Shown: in pieces, positions 18,095 through 26,941 of the stretch
Position numbering within the stretch: position 1 is the stretch's first letter
Layout of the letters: each line of letters opens with the position of its first letter
Assembly: GCF_017873435.1 (NCBI RefSeq)
Contig: NZ_JAGGKG010000005.1
Location: 62,001 to 126,000, forward strand
Reading direction: 5' to 3'
Source: Paenibacillus turicensis
Lineage (GTDB): Bacteria; Bacillota; Bacilli; Paenibacillales; Paenibacillaceae
DNA: 64,000 nucleotides
Made by a program: the position numbers and the translations under genes
Notes under the pieces: model-generated
The model's database searches: none
What the model saw: only the letters and a program-made list of their open reading frames with translations
What the model was told of the DNA's origin: nothing

Positions 18095-20329
18095 TTGACA
18101 AACAATACACTTCAAGCGCGTAGCAAAATGTACAGTCGGTTATTACTCAGCATCACCTTATGTATTGTTGTAACTTTATTGTTATCCTCTACTTTTTATT
18201 TCTTTAACTATGTCAGATTAGACCTGAAGCAAACGTATCAAAACGACCTAGTCAGCCTTACGGAAAACAGTAGTGAAGTGATCAATATGCGAGAAAGTGC
18301 ACAAACCTTATCGTTTCAAATTTATCGTAGCTACATGATTTCAAAGCTGATGTTTTATGCTAAGCCTAGTATTTATGATGTAACAACTGCCATGGGTGAA
18401 TTATCTAACTATATTAATTCCATCCCTTATATTGATTCGATCTATGTGTACAATCCTGCTGGTTCTGCATTTTATGTTGTATCTGCCAATGGGCAAAATG
18501 GCATTTACAAGCCAAATGAAATTACAGACAAAGGAATTATTAATATTTTACAAAATTTCAAGGATTATAAAGCCTTTACGCCCATCCCTAGAACCTATGT
18601 CGATACATTACACGAAAACGAAAAGCGAAGTGTGTATAGCTACTTATGTTTTGATGCGATTGGTAATCACCAAAGCCTTAACTCTGCTGTCATCGTAAAT
18701 ATTTCATCAGATTGGATTAATAAGGACGTTAGCCGTCAAGCCCAAATGGGACAATCATTTATTTTAAACGATCAAGGCATATTGTTAAATCGTAATGGTC
18801 TAGAGCCAACTGTATTAAGCCAAAAGGATGAAGCTTTGTTAAAAAATCGTATTGTAAATCAAAGCTCTAACTATTTTGTAGATGAATTTCAAGGACATAA
18901 ATCTTTGATTTCCTTTACTTCAGCAGATTCCCTAGACTGGCAATATATACGAATTACACCTTATGAGTTGATTACATCTAAAATTGCTTCTATTCGTAAT
19001 ACAACCATCACAACGGCAGCCATTATTTTAATTGTAGGTTTGCTATTGTCTTGGGGAGCTTCACATTTAATCTATAGACCCATTCAGCACATGTTAAAGC
19101 AAATGAAGGCATTGGAGTCAGACAAACGTAATCATTCCTATACGCTACGTCAGCATCTGTTAAAGGAATGGCTACAAGGTGTTTCATCTCCTACTTCAAA
19201 GGCACAAATGCAACGTGCCTTGTCTGTGGGAGTTTCCATTCCATTCACTGCCCCATATGGCATGATCTTGCTTAAAATCGATCATTTTTCCAGCTTAAAA
19301 CAAGAACGTCTTCAAGATTTAGTCGTATATAAATTCGCGATTATGAACATCAGTAGTGAAATTTGCTCCAAAGCTTTTCAGGTTGAATCTGTTGATATGC
19401 AGCAAGATGATATTGTCTTAATTTTAAGTACGAATGAAATACTAGAGACATTACCTGATGATCACATGGATTTACTTGCAACACAAATTCAAGTGGCAAG
19501 CCTTGAATATTTACGTATTAGCCTATCCGCTACTTATTATCCGATTAGTAATGATCATACGGAATTAAGTGAATTATACTCACAGGTAAAGGAAGCTTCC
19601 TTACATCGTTTGTTTTATGGTCATGGTTGTAGAATTAATTCCCGGGAAATCGCTGCACTAAAAACCAAGCAATATCACTATCCAAAAGAAAAGGAAAAAA
19701 AATTAATAGAGACTTTAATGAGTCTCAAAATAGAAGATGCAACAGATCTATTAAATCATATTGTGCTAGAAATGAAGGATATGAACTATTCTAAAATTTC
19801 GCAAGCGTTAACTAGACTCAGCATGACGATCCAAAATGCAATAACGACGATTCAAAAAAATAATATGTTGGGTGAAACCATCTCCACTCAAATCCCAAGA
19901 TTAGAGGATTGCGAGATAATCGAACAATTTATTAAGGCTCATATCGCCTTGTTTGAACATGTCCAACATGAGCTTAGTCAAAGACGCAGTACAAAGCAAA
20001 GCCATCTCGTAGAAGATATCAACTTGCTCATTGAAGAGCACTACAGTGATCCCGAATTATGTCTAAACATGATTGCAGATAAGTTTCAGTTATCACCAAT
20101 CTATATTAGTCGCTTATACAAGCAACATACACAAGAAACAATTATCGATGTCATTAATAAAATTCGTTTAGATCATGCCAAACAATATCTAACTCAAAGT
20201 AATGCAGCCATTACAGGTATTGCAGAGCAATGTGGATATACGAGCAGCTCTTATTTCCATCGTATTTTCAAGAAAAACTTTGGCGTCACCCCTGCTGAAT
20301 ATCGTAAAAGCTACAGTAAAATATCATAA
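18095..20329 (+). CDS. Two-TM membrane-spanning AraC family regulator
   Basis: About 744 residues. TM1 lies near residues 16-38 and TM2 near 305-327 (IILIVGLLLSWGASHLIY), bracketing an extracytoplasmic Cache-like sensor of about 260 residues. A cytoplasmic linker follows, and the C-terminus (about 645-740) has paired AraC helix-turn-helix motifs with the IAEQCGYTSSSYFHRIFKK signature. This YesN/YtdP-like layout lets the protein sense a carbohydrate outside and act directly on DNA. The in-frame ATG at 18071 lacks a ribosome site; AAGGGGGA at 18079-18086 supports TTG at 18095. It is divergent from the LplBCA-like importer and just upstream of kduI. Confidence 0.88.
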   Translation: MTNNTLQARSKMYSRLLLSITLCIVVTLLLSSTFYFFNYVRLDLKQTYQNDLVSLTENSSEVINMRESAQTLSFQIYRSYMISKLMFYAKPSIYDVTTAMGELSNYINSIPYIDSIYVYNPAGSAFYVVSANGQNGIYKPNEITDKGIINILQNFKDYKAFTPIPRTYVDTLHENEKRSVYSYLCFDAIGNHQSLNSAVIVNISSDWINKDVSRQAQMGQSFILNDQGILLNRNGLEPTVLSQKDEALLKNRIVNQSSNYFVDEFQGHKSLISFTSADSLDWQYIRITPYELITSKIASIRNTTITTAAIILIVGLLLSWGASHLIYRPIQHMLKQMKALESDKRNHSYTLRQHLLKEWLQGVSSPTSKAQMQRALSVGVSIPFTAPYGMILLKIDHFSSLKQERLQDLVVYKFAIMNISSEICSKAFQVESVDMQQDDIVLILSTNEILETLPDDHMDLLATQIQVASLEYLRISLSATYYPISNDHTELSELYSQVKEASLHRLFYGHGCRINSREIAALKTKQYHYPKEKEKKLIETLMSLKIEDATDLLNHIVLEMKDMNYSKISQALTRLSMTIQNAITTIQKNNMLGETISTQIPRLEDCEIIEQFIKAHIALFEHVQHELSQRRSTKQSHLVEDINLLIEEHYSDPELCLNMIADKFQLSPIYISRLYKQHTQETIIDVINKIRLDHAKQYLTQSNAAITGIAEQCGYTSSSYFHRIFKKNFGVTPAEYRKSYSKIS

Positions 20330-20489
20330 ATTTTACAAATATTCATAAATGAACTTGATAAATAAACCTAAATGGAGTAAATTAAACATAAATACAAACC
20401 TAAACAAACATTTAAGAACTATAAAATTATAGTGATTATGTCGTTTTGGGGTAAAATGCGTTTAATATCAAACTAAAAGGAGCGTTATC

Positions 20490-21323
20490 ATGGAAAGACG
20501 TTATGCTTCACATCCTAATGAGGTCAAGCAATTTGATACAGATCGACTAAGAAAAGAGTTTCATATTCCAAAATTATTTACACCAAATCAGCTAGAGCTT
20601 GTCATTTCCCATGAGGATCGTTTAATTATCGGGGGAGCTCATCCTGTAGATCAACCTGTCCCATTAGAAACAGATTTAAAAGAGCTAGGTGTTGGATTTT
20701 TCCTTGAACGCCGTGAAATTGGCATTATTAATATTGGAGGTCCAGGCACGGTTACTGTCGAGGGTACAGTTTATGAGGTTAACAATAAGGAATGCTTATT
20801 TGTTGGAATGGGCAATAAGGAAGTCATTTTCAACAGCACTGATTCCACGCAGCCTGCTAAATTTTATTTAAACTGTGCACCTGCACATCAAAGCTATCCA
20901 ACTGCAAAAACGTCCTTAGGAGAAGCTGATTCCTCTTCTTTGGGTGATATCACAAGCTCTAATGATCGAGTCATTCACCGTCTTATCCATAATGAAGGCA
21001 TTCAGAGCGCACAACTCGTCATGGGCTTAACTCAATTGAAGTCTGGGAACATGTGGAATACGATGCCAACTCACGTGCATTCTCGCCGTATGGAAGCTTA
21101 TCTATATTTCGATTTACCTGAAGACGCTGTTGTTGTCCATCTTATGGGTGAACCTACTGAGACACGTCATCTTATTGTAAGAAATGAAGAAGCGATTATT
21201 TCACCTAGCTGGTCAATTCATAGTGGCGTGGGTACTAGCAATTATACATTTATATGGGGAATGGCTGGCGATAACAAAATTTATTCCGATATGGATGCCG
21301 TAAATATGAAGGACTTAAAATAA
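20490..21323 (+). CDS. kduI: 5-dehydro-4-deoxy-D-glucuronate isomerase KduI
   Basis: 277 residues, the normal KduI length. It interconverts 5-keto-4-deoxyuronate (from unsaturated galacturonate or glucuronate) and 3-deoxy-D-glycero-2,5-hexodiulosonate in pectin and glycosaminoglycan breakdown. The zinc ligands are all present: H195, H197 and E202 in THVHSRRMEA, and H244 in SIHSG, one position earlier than in E. coli. AAAAGGAG precedes the ATG. It is 160 bases after the membrane AraC gene and 211 bases before kduD. Confidence 0.96.
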   Translation: MERRYASHPNEVKQFDTDRLRKEFHIPKLFTPNQLELVISHEDRLIIGGAHPVDQPVPLETDLKELGVGFFLERREIGIINIGGPGTVTVEGTVYEVNNKECLFVGMGNKEVIFNSTDSTQPAKFYLNCAPAHQSYPTAKTSLGEADSSSLGDITSSNDRVIHRLIHNEGIQSAQLVMGLTQLKSGNMWNTMPTHVHSRRMEAYLYFDLPEDAVVVHLMGEPTETRHLIVRNEEAIISPSWSIHSGVGTSNYTFIWGMAGDNKIYSDMDAVNMKDLK

Positions 21324-21401
21324 CAGATTGTAAACTATATTACGTTGAGCCCCCTTTGGCTCAATATAAATTTTTGAATGAATTCTAGAGAGATACAAAA
21401 C

Positions 21402-21472
21402 GGAAGACAGAGAGATTGTGGAACAATGGAATGGTTGCATTTAAAACAGCAAGTGAAACAACTCTCTGGATG
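21402..21472 (-). repeat. Partial copy of the long palindromic intergenic element (copy 1)
   Basis: CAGAGAGATTGTGGA (21408-21422), GGAATGG and ATTTAAAAC follow in the same order as in the full copies, but the centre is shortened and the second arm (ACAACTCTCTGGATG) comes early. CAGAGAG-A-TTGT still pairs with ACAACTCTCTG. It lies between kduI and kduD, antisense to them. It is a degenerate or internally deleted copy. Confidence 0.55.
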
Positions 21473-21534
21473 CAGTGTGCATATTATTCATTACTTTTAT
21501 TACGAGTCAATATTTATTATGAGGAGTGACTAAA

Positions 21535-22287
21535 TTGGACTTATTTAATTTATCAGGCAAAACTGCACTTGTCACTGGTGGCTCAGGTGGGCTTGGACAA
21601 GGCATTGCACTAGCACTTGCCGAAGCTGGAGCTAACATCGTATCCGCCTCCTTGTCTTCAAGTGAAGATACAATAAATCGAGCAACTGCTCTCGGTGTGA
21701 AGGGGCTTAGTATCGAAGCTGATTTGAGTGATCATAGTCAGCTTGGTGATCTATTTGAGCAAGCGCTTAAACTAACCGGACAAATCGATATTTTAGTGAA
21801 TAACGCAGGCATTATTCGCCGTGCCCCTGCTAAGGATCACAGTGCACAGGACTGGTTTGATGTCATTAATTTAAACTTAAACACTGTATTTTTACTATCC
21901 CAGCTTGCTGGTAGACATATGCTTGAAAGAGGAAGTGGCAAAATTATTAATATCTGCTCGATGCTTTCCTATCAGGGCGGAATTAACGTTCCAGGTTATA
22001 CCGCAAGTAAACATGGGATCGCAGGGGTAACCAAGGCACTAGCCAATGAATGGGCACACAGTGGCATCCAAATTAATGGGATTGCTCCAGGCTACATGGT
22101 AACAGATAACACGGCACCTATTCGCCAAGACGAAAATCGCACGTCCTCGATTACTGAACGTATCCCTGCAGGTCGTTGGGGAACGCCAGATGACGTTAAA
22201 GGTCCTGCCATTTTCTTAGCTTCTACAGCATCTGACTACTTAAATGGGCACATCTTATGCGTAGATGGAGGCTGGATGGCTCGGTAA
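21535..22287 (+). CDS. kduD: 2-dehydro-3-deoxy-D-gluconate 5-dehydrogenase KduD
   Basis: 250 residues, classical short-chain dehydrogenase. The NAD site GGSGGLG is at 15-21, NNAG at 89-92, and the catalytic residues are Ser142, Tyr155 and Lys159 (YTASK). It reduces the KduI product to 2-keto-3-deoxygluconate. A GTG at 21526 is in frame but overlaps the ribosome site GAGGAGTG (21521-21528), so TTG at 21535 is the better start. The KDG kinase and aldolase that finish the pathway are not in this window. Confidence 0.93.
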   Translation: MDLFNLSGKTALVTGGSGGLGQGIALALAEAGANIVSASLSSSEDTINRATALGVKGLSIEADLSDHSQLGDLFEQALKLTGQIDILVNNAGIIRRAPAKDHSAQDWFDVINLNLNTVFLLSQLAGRHMLERGSGKIINICSMLSYQGGINVPGYTASKHGIAGVTKALANEWAHSGIQINGIAPGYMVTDNTAPIRQDENRTSSITERIPAGRWGTPDDVKGPAIFLASTASDYLNGHILCVDGGWMAR

Positions 22288-22330
22288 GCTTTACGTTCGG
22301 TATCTGGGTTAAATATATCTGTATAGAAAT

Positions 22331-22410
22331 AAAAAAAGAGTCGTTCTGTAACTCCAGCCTTTTAATCCTTTGGATAAAACAGGCTGGGTAACCAGTCGGC
22401 TCTTTTTTTT
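22331..22410. terminator. Strong bidirectional Rho-independent terminator
   Basis: The inner arms CCAGCCT/AGGCTGG (22354-22360 with 22381-22387) lie inside an outer helix of A-rich GAGTCG (22331-22343) against CGGCTC plus eight T (22397-22410). It ends kduD on the plus strand and, on the minus strand, the transcript of the repeat-protein gene after it passes palindromic element copy 2. Confidence 0.85.
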
Positions 22411-22420
22411 GTATGAGAAC

Positions 22421-22588
22421 CTTGACAACCAACCCACATTAGCGAAGAGACAGAGAGTTTCTGGAGAAGCGATAGCAGCCGTCTTTAAAACTAGATTCTC
22501 ACTATAAACTTTATTCAGGGAATCTAGTTTTAACAACGGTCGTAAGAACTCTCTGAAACGTAGCCTCTATCTGTGCATCGTTGTCAAG
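22421..22588 (-). repeat. Long palindromic intergenic element, copy 2
   Basis: 168 bp. Terminal inverted repeat CTTGACAAC/GTTGTCAAG (22421-22429 with 22580-22588). Central arms TAAAACTAGATTC and GAATCTAGTTTTA are complementary. The conserved blocks CAGAGAGTTCTTACGA and CTTCTCCAGAAACTCTCTG are read on the minus strand, the same sense as the neighbouring repeat-protein gene. It lies between that gene's stop and its terminator. Confidence 0.8.
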
Positions 22589-22600
22589 TATGGATTTAAT

Positions 22601-25600
22601 TCATTTATCAGAGGTTGCCCCAATTGCAATCCAAGATATAAACCCAAAACCATTCCCCTCAATATGGAACGTATTTATACGAGAAAGTGTAAGTGTGGCT
22701 GAATGGGTAGATTGTTCTTTTAGTGTGACATAATAGCTAGGATGATTAGACATGGCAACTAACACATATTGTGAATGCTCAAATGGCTGTTCAAATTGAA
22801 TGACGAGCTCTGAAGCTACTGCTGTATTTTGATGTAAGAAAGGTACCATCCCAAATTGTTGAAGAGCTGGTTTTCCCTTCAGTGTATGAACCGGTGTTTC
22901 CTTCAATTGCACAGAACTAATTGATCCAGGTTGAATATGTGACTCATCAATAACCTGCTCTGCTAAATGATATCCGCATACTGAACGAGCTGCCAAATGC
23001 TCACTTTGCACTGCACCCATTTGAAGTTGATTCGCCCCCACCGAATCTTCCTTCAATATACTCTGATCCACGATATCTTCTTGTAAATGGGCACGTGTGA
23101 TGGATGCGGGTCTAATCTGTTGTTCATTAATTCCACCTAACGGAAGTAGCCCTTCTTGTAGTAACTCAAGCGAAAGATGATTTTTGCTGATTTCGTTAGG
23201 TGCAATATGATCATAGCCAATAATCTCTTCGCCAAGTGCTTCACTGGTAATTGCAGATGGAGCAATATGATGAGATTGAATCGCATATTGAGCAATTTTA
23301 CCTTCTGTTATACTTTGATTCGCTAATGTAGCTGCTGTAACACTGCCAAATGCCAGCTTCTCTGTAGTAATACTGCCATCCGCAATGTGTTTTTGTTGAA
23401 TAGCTTCTTCACTAATATGTTCAGAACCAATGGCGTTGTCACTAAGCTTACTACTTGTTATACTCTTGTCATTTAAATGACGTGTTTGGACCGCGCCCTC
23501 CTGCAACACACTTTGATCCACAATATTATTTTGTAAATGCGTGCGATTAATCGATAATGGGGCAATCTGGCGTTCATTTATACCACCAGCAGGTAACAAA
23601 CCCTCCCCTTGCAATTGTAGGGATAAATTTTTCTTCTCGATCTCAAAATCTGCAAGATGGTGGCCTTGGATAATCCCTTCTTCTAAAGCTTCACTAGTAA
23701 TAGCGCCGAGTGCGATATGATGTGCTTGAATTGAACCACTTGCTATTTTGGTTTCAGTAACACTTTGATTAGCTAAGGCCGCATTAGTGACACTGTCTTG
23801 TGCCAGCTTTTCTCTTGTTACACTCCCGTTAGCAAGATGATTACTTTGGACTGCATCATCTGTAATATGCCATGATCGAATAATATTTTCATCCAGCTTT
23901 TTACCTGTAACACTCTGATCTTTAAGATGACGAGTTTGAACAGCCTCTTCTTGTAATATAGCTTGATCTACAATGTTATTTTGTAAATGTGAGCGATTAA
24001 TTGCTAACGGAGCAATTTGCTGTTCATTCACACCCTCAGTTGGCAATAAGCCCTCCTTAAGGAGCTGAAAGGATAAACTTTTCTTCTCAATCTCATGATC
24101 TGCAAGATGGTGGCCTTGAATAATCCCTTCTTCTAAAGCTTCACTAGTAATAGCACCTGGTGCTATATGATGAGCTTGAATTGAACCACTTGCAATTTTA
24201 GTTTCAGTAACACTTTGATTAGCAAGCGTGTCATTAGTGACACTAGCTTCATCTAGCTTTTCTCTTGTCACACTGCCGTTTGCAAGATGGTTACTTTGGA
24301 CTGCATCATCTGTAATATGCCATGATCGAATAATATTCTCATCCAATTTTTTCGTCGTGACACTTTGATCTTTAAGATGCTTTGTATCAATCACGTCTTC
24401 TTGTAGGTGCGTAGCTTGAATGGAGGAAGGTGCAATTTTAGATGAAGTCACACTACCTTCTGCTAGCTTATTTGATGTAACAGCCAAGTCGTTTATTTTA
24501 TCACTCGTTACACTTTCTGGGGATAGTTTCAGAGCCGTAACTGCGTAGTCCTGTAGATGCTGCGAAAATATCGCTTCATTCGCCAAATGTTCGTCATTTA
24601 CAGCACGCGCTTGGAGCTTAGCCCCACTTATACAATGATCAGCTAAATGTTTTTCCCCAATCACACCTGGCTTCACATGGTTAGCTGTAATTTGATGATT
24701 TCCAATATGCCCAGCACTTACTGCTCCGTCTGCTAACCTACTGCTTGTAATACTTCCTTCTTCAATTTTAAAAGTGGTCACGCTGCCATCGGCAAGATGT
24801 TCTTCTTTGATAACCTCTTTTGTTAAATGTTGTCCGAGAATGGCTTGCTTCGCCAGCTTATTGCTATCTACACTACCATCGGCAAGGTGTTGATTATTAA
24901 TAATCCCATCCTGAACATGCTTAGCTTGAATGGAATCATTCATAATTTTATTAGAAGTAACACTTCCTTCTGCTAATTTCGAGGTCGTAATTGCAGAATC
25001 GTTTATTTTATCACTCGTAACACTTTCTGGTGAAAGCTTTAATGAAGTGACCGTATGATCTCTTAAGTGTTGTGAGGATATACTTTCTTTTGTAAGATGT
25101 TCTTCACGAACAGCTCCTTTTTGTAACGTTTCAGAGCTAACACTGGCATCCGCCAAATGCTCTTCACCAATTACACCTGGTGCTATGTGCATAGCTAGCA
25201 CCTGCCCACGCCCAATGTTGCTAGCCTGCACCGCTTCTTCTGCTAAGCTATTGGATGTAATGCTACCTTCTTCTAGCTTGAATTCGTTAATACTGCCATC
25301 TGCTATGTGCTGATTTAATATCACTTCTTTTTGCAGATGTTTGGAGGTTATGCTTCCACTTGCCAATTTCTCACTAGTGACCACTTCTTTATCCAAGTGA
25401 TGAGTTAGCACTGCTGCATCGGCAATTTTTTTAGATAAAATACTTTGATCAGCAATTTTTGATGAGGTAACGGATTGTTCAATAAGTTGAATGGTACCTA
25501 CAGATTGATCAGCTAATTTACTTGCGGATACACTACGATCCACTAAATGATTTCCCTTAATTTCACCAGTAGCGATCTGCGCACTTGTAATTGTACCTTC

Positions 25601-26752
25601 TTTTAGATGGTATCCTTCAATTGCACCTTCAACTATATGTCTAGCTTCAATAATGTTATTTTCAAGATGTACAGAATTGACAGAACCCGTTTCAAGTTGC
25701 TTTACACCAACACTACCCTCAGCTAATTGATCTTTACCAATACTATTTGGAGCTAAATGAGTGGCTTGAATGGCATTTGGAGCAAGATGTTCCGCTTCAA
25801 TCGTACCTTTTTGTAGCTTATTCCCTGTAATTGAATCATCTTTAATTTTTGAAGCTGTGACGGATTGATCTCTTAATTTGGCATTATCAATAATGTCATT
25901 AGCAAGATGAACAGAATGAATAACACCACTTTGAATTTTTTCCCCAGTTACAGCTTGATCTTGGATTAAGTCAGTAGTGACAATCCATTCCTTTAAATGT
26001 TTAGATTCGATCGATCCTTGTGCTAACTTATCTCCATCTATAACGCCATCTGCTAACTTTTGAGAAGTAATACTCCCATCTTGAAGTTGATCCCCAGTAA
26101 TTGAGTCATTACGAATCATTTTTCCTTCAATTGCATCCTCGTTAATATGTTGTGAAGAAATAGAGTTAGGTGCAATTTTAGACGAGGTAACCGAGGCTTC
26201 ACCTAATTTAATGCTTTGAACTGAATAATCCGCAAGCCATGCAGTTCCAATAGAGCCATGTTTAATTTTAGTCCCATCAATCGCAAATGGGGCTATTTTC
26301 TCTGTCGTTATGCTAGCATCCACAAGATCATCGCTATAAATGACAGCTTGTTTAGTGGGATAATCAGGGTTACGCTCACTTAAAATATCCTCAACAGTCA
26401 CTTCATTATCTAGCGAGCTAGCTTCTGTTACCTCATCATTCACTTTATGCTCCAGCTTCACTTTTTCATTGTCATTCTGTTGCTCGTTATTCTTTCCTCC
26501 ATTTCGCTTCACTTCATTAATACTTACTTGAATGCTTTTTGGCTCATCTTTTTCTAATTGATGGTCCTTCTCCTTCGTTTCATCCAACACAACACTTTCG
26601 GTAAGACTGGCAATTTGTGCTTGTAACGTAGTCTGTGGATTAGAACTACTTTTACGCTTCTCAAGCAACAAAAGCTCATTCATTTCAGGATCGTCCACAT
26701 GATAAAGAGTTTTTTTCTTTTTATGTGACGAATAGGACGTTTTTTTCTTCAC
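22601..26752 (-). CDS. Giant decapeptide-repeat protein (WIAG-tail type), probable spore-surface protein
   Basis: 1383 residues. A Lys/Ser-rich N-terminus without signal peptide (MKKKTSYSSHKKKKTLYH) leads into an acidic low-complexity stretch (about 40-130). More than 100 tandem decapeptides follow, of the form (G/D)S(I/V)TSxK(I/L)AD or (x)IxxxH(I/L)xxG, then an 80-residue C-terminal domain ending FGFISWIAIGATSDK. That ending matches what I recall as the Paenibacillus WIAG-tail domain. Larger duplications are superimposed (450-bp and 510-bp periods). The start is GTG with AAGGAGA upstream. A sigma-K-like promoter is present. The lack of a secretion signal fits mother-cell synthesis and assembly on the spore (inference). 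Function unknown. Confidence 0.8.
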   Translation of the reverse strand: MKKKTSYSSHKKKKTLYHVDDPEMNELLLLEKRKSSSNPQTTLQAQIASLTESVVLDETKEKDHQLEKDEPKSIQVSINEVKRNGGKNNEQQNDNEKVKLEHKVNDEVTEASSLDNEVTVEDILSERNPDYPTKQAVIYSDDLVDASITTEKIAPFAIDGTKIKHGSIGTAWLADYSVQSIKLGEASVTSSKIAPNSISSQHINEDAIEGKMIRNDSITGDQLQDGSITSQKLADGVIDGDKLAQGSIESKHLKEWIVTTDLIQDQAVTGEKIQSGVIHSVHLANDIIDNAKLRDQSVTASKIKDDSITGNKLQKGTIEAEHLAPNAIQATHLAPNSIGKDQLAEGSVGVKQLETGSVNSVHLENNIIEARHIVEGAIEGYHLKEGTITSAQIATGEIKGNHLVDRSVSASKLADQSVGTIQLIEQSVTSSKIADQSILSKKIADAAVLTHHLDKEVVTSEKLASGSITSKHLQKEVILNQHIADGSINEFKLEEGSITSNSLAEEAVQASNIGRGQVLAMHIAPGVIGEEHLADASVSSETLQKGAVREEHLTKESISSQHLRDHTVTSLKLSPESVTSDKINDSAITTSKLAEGSVTSNKIMNDSIQAKHVQDGIINNQHLADGSVDSNKLAKQAILGQHLTKEVIKEEHLADGSVTTFKIEEGSITSSRLADGAVSAGHIGNHQITANHVKPGVIGEKHLADHCISGAKLQARAVNDEHLANEAIFSQHLQDYAVTALKLSPESVTSDKINDLAVTSNKLAEGSVTSSKIAPSSIQATHLQEDVIDTKHLKDQSVTTKKLDENIIRSWHITDDAVQSNHLANGSVTREKLDEASVTNDTLANQSVTETKIASGSIQAHHIAPGAITSEALEEGIIQGHHLADHEIEKKSLSFQLLKEGLLPTEGVNEQQIAPLAINRSHLQNNIVDQAILQEEAVQTRHLKDQSVTGKKLDENIIRSWHITDDAVQSNHLANGSVTREKLAQDSVTNAALANQSVTETKIASGSIQAHHIALGAITSEALEEGIIQGHHLADFEIEKKNLSLQLQGEGLLPAGGINERQIAPLSINRTHLQNNIVDQSVLQEGAVQTRHLNDKSITSSKLSDNAIGSEHISEEAIQQKHIADGSITTEKLAFGSVTAATLANQSITEGKIAQYAIQSHHIAPSAITSEALGEEIIGYDHIAPNEISKNHLSLELLQEGLLPLGGINEQQIRPASITRAHLQEDIVDQSILKEDSVGANQLQMGAVQSEHLAARSVCGYHLAEQVIDESHIQPGSISSVQLKETPVHTLKGKPALQQFGMVPFLHQNTAVASELVIQFEQPFEHSQYVLVAMSNHPSYYVTLKEQSTHSATLTLSRINTFHIEGNGFGFISWIAIGATSDK
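23041..24390 (-). repeat. Three 450-bp higher-order repeats inside the decapeptide gene
   Basis: Equivalent sites recur exactly 450 bases apart: TCACTGGTAA at 23241, TCACTAGTAA at 23691 and 24141. The two distal units are near-identical over long stretches (for example CATGATCGAA at 23871 and 24321). 450 bp equals 150 residues or 15 decapeptides, so copies were added without breaking the 10-residue register. The outer limits are approximate. Confidence 0.8.
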
Positions 26753-26790
26753 AACGTTCTCTCCTTTTGTCGTCGTTTAATCTGCTAGCT

Positions 26791-26819
26791 TATCATATGC
26801 GTGTAAGTAGGCTGTTGTC
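26791..26819 (-). promoter_or_regulatory. Candidate sigma-K (late mother-cell) promoter
   Basis: On the minus strand CATATGATA (26791-26799) fits the sigma-K -10 pattern CATAnnnTA, and GACA (26816-26819) lies 16 bases upstream as a -35. It is about 40 bases before the GTG start of the decapeptide-repeat gene. Short consensus, so chance matches are possible. Confidence 0.4.
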
Positions 26820-26941
26820 ACAAGCAAATAATTAGGGTGTGTCTGAGAAAGCGGTTTATTTGGATACATTGTTAGTGGTAAGATGGATTCAGGCTTATAG
26901 AAACATGGCACTTTACCTTTCTTAAACACTAGGAGGCAGCT

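Noticed and set aside
22223-22536. Two short minus-strand frames over the kduD end and terminator
   Set aside because: They read through the terminator hairpin and palindromic element copy 2; no ribosome sites.
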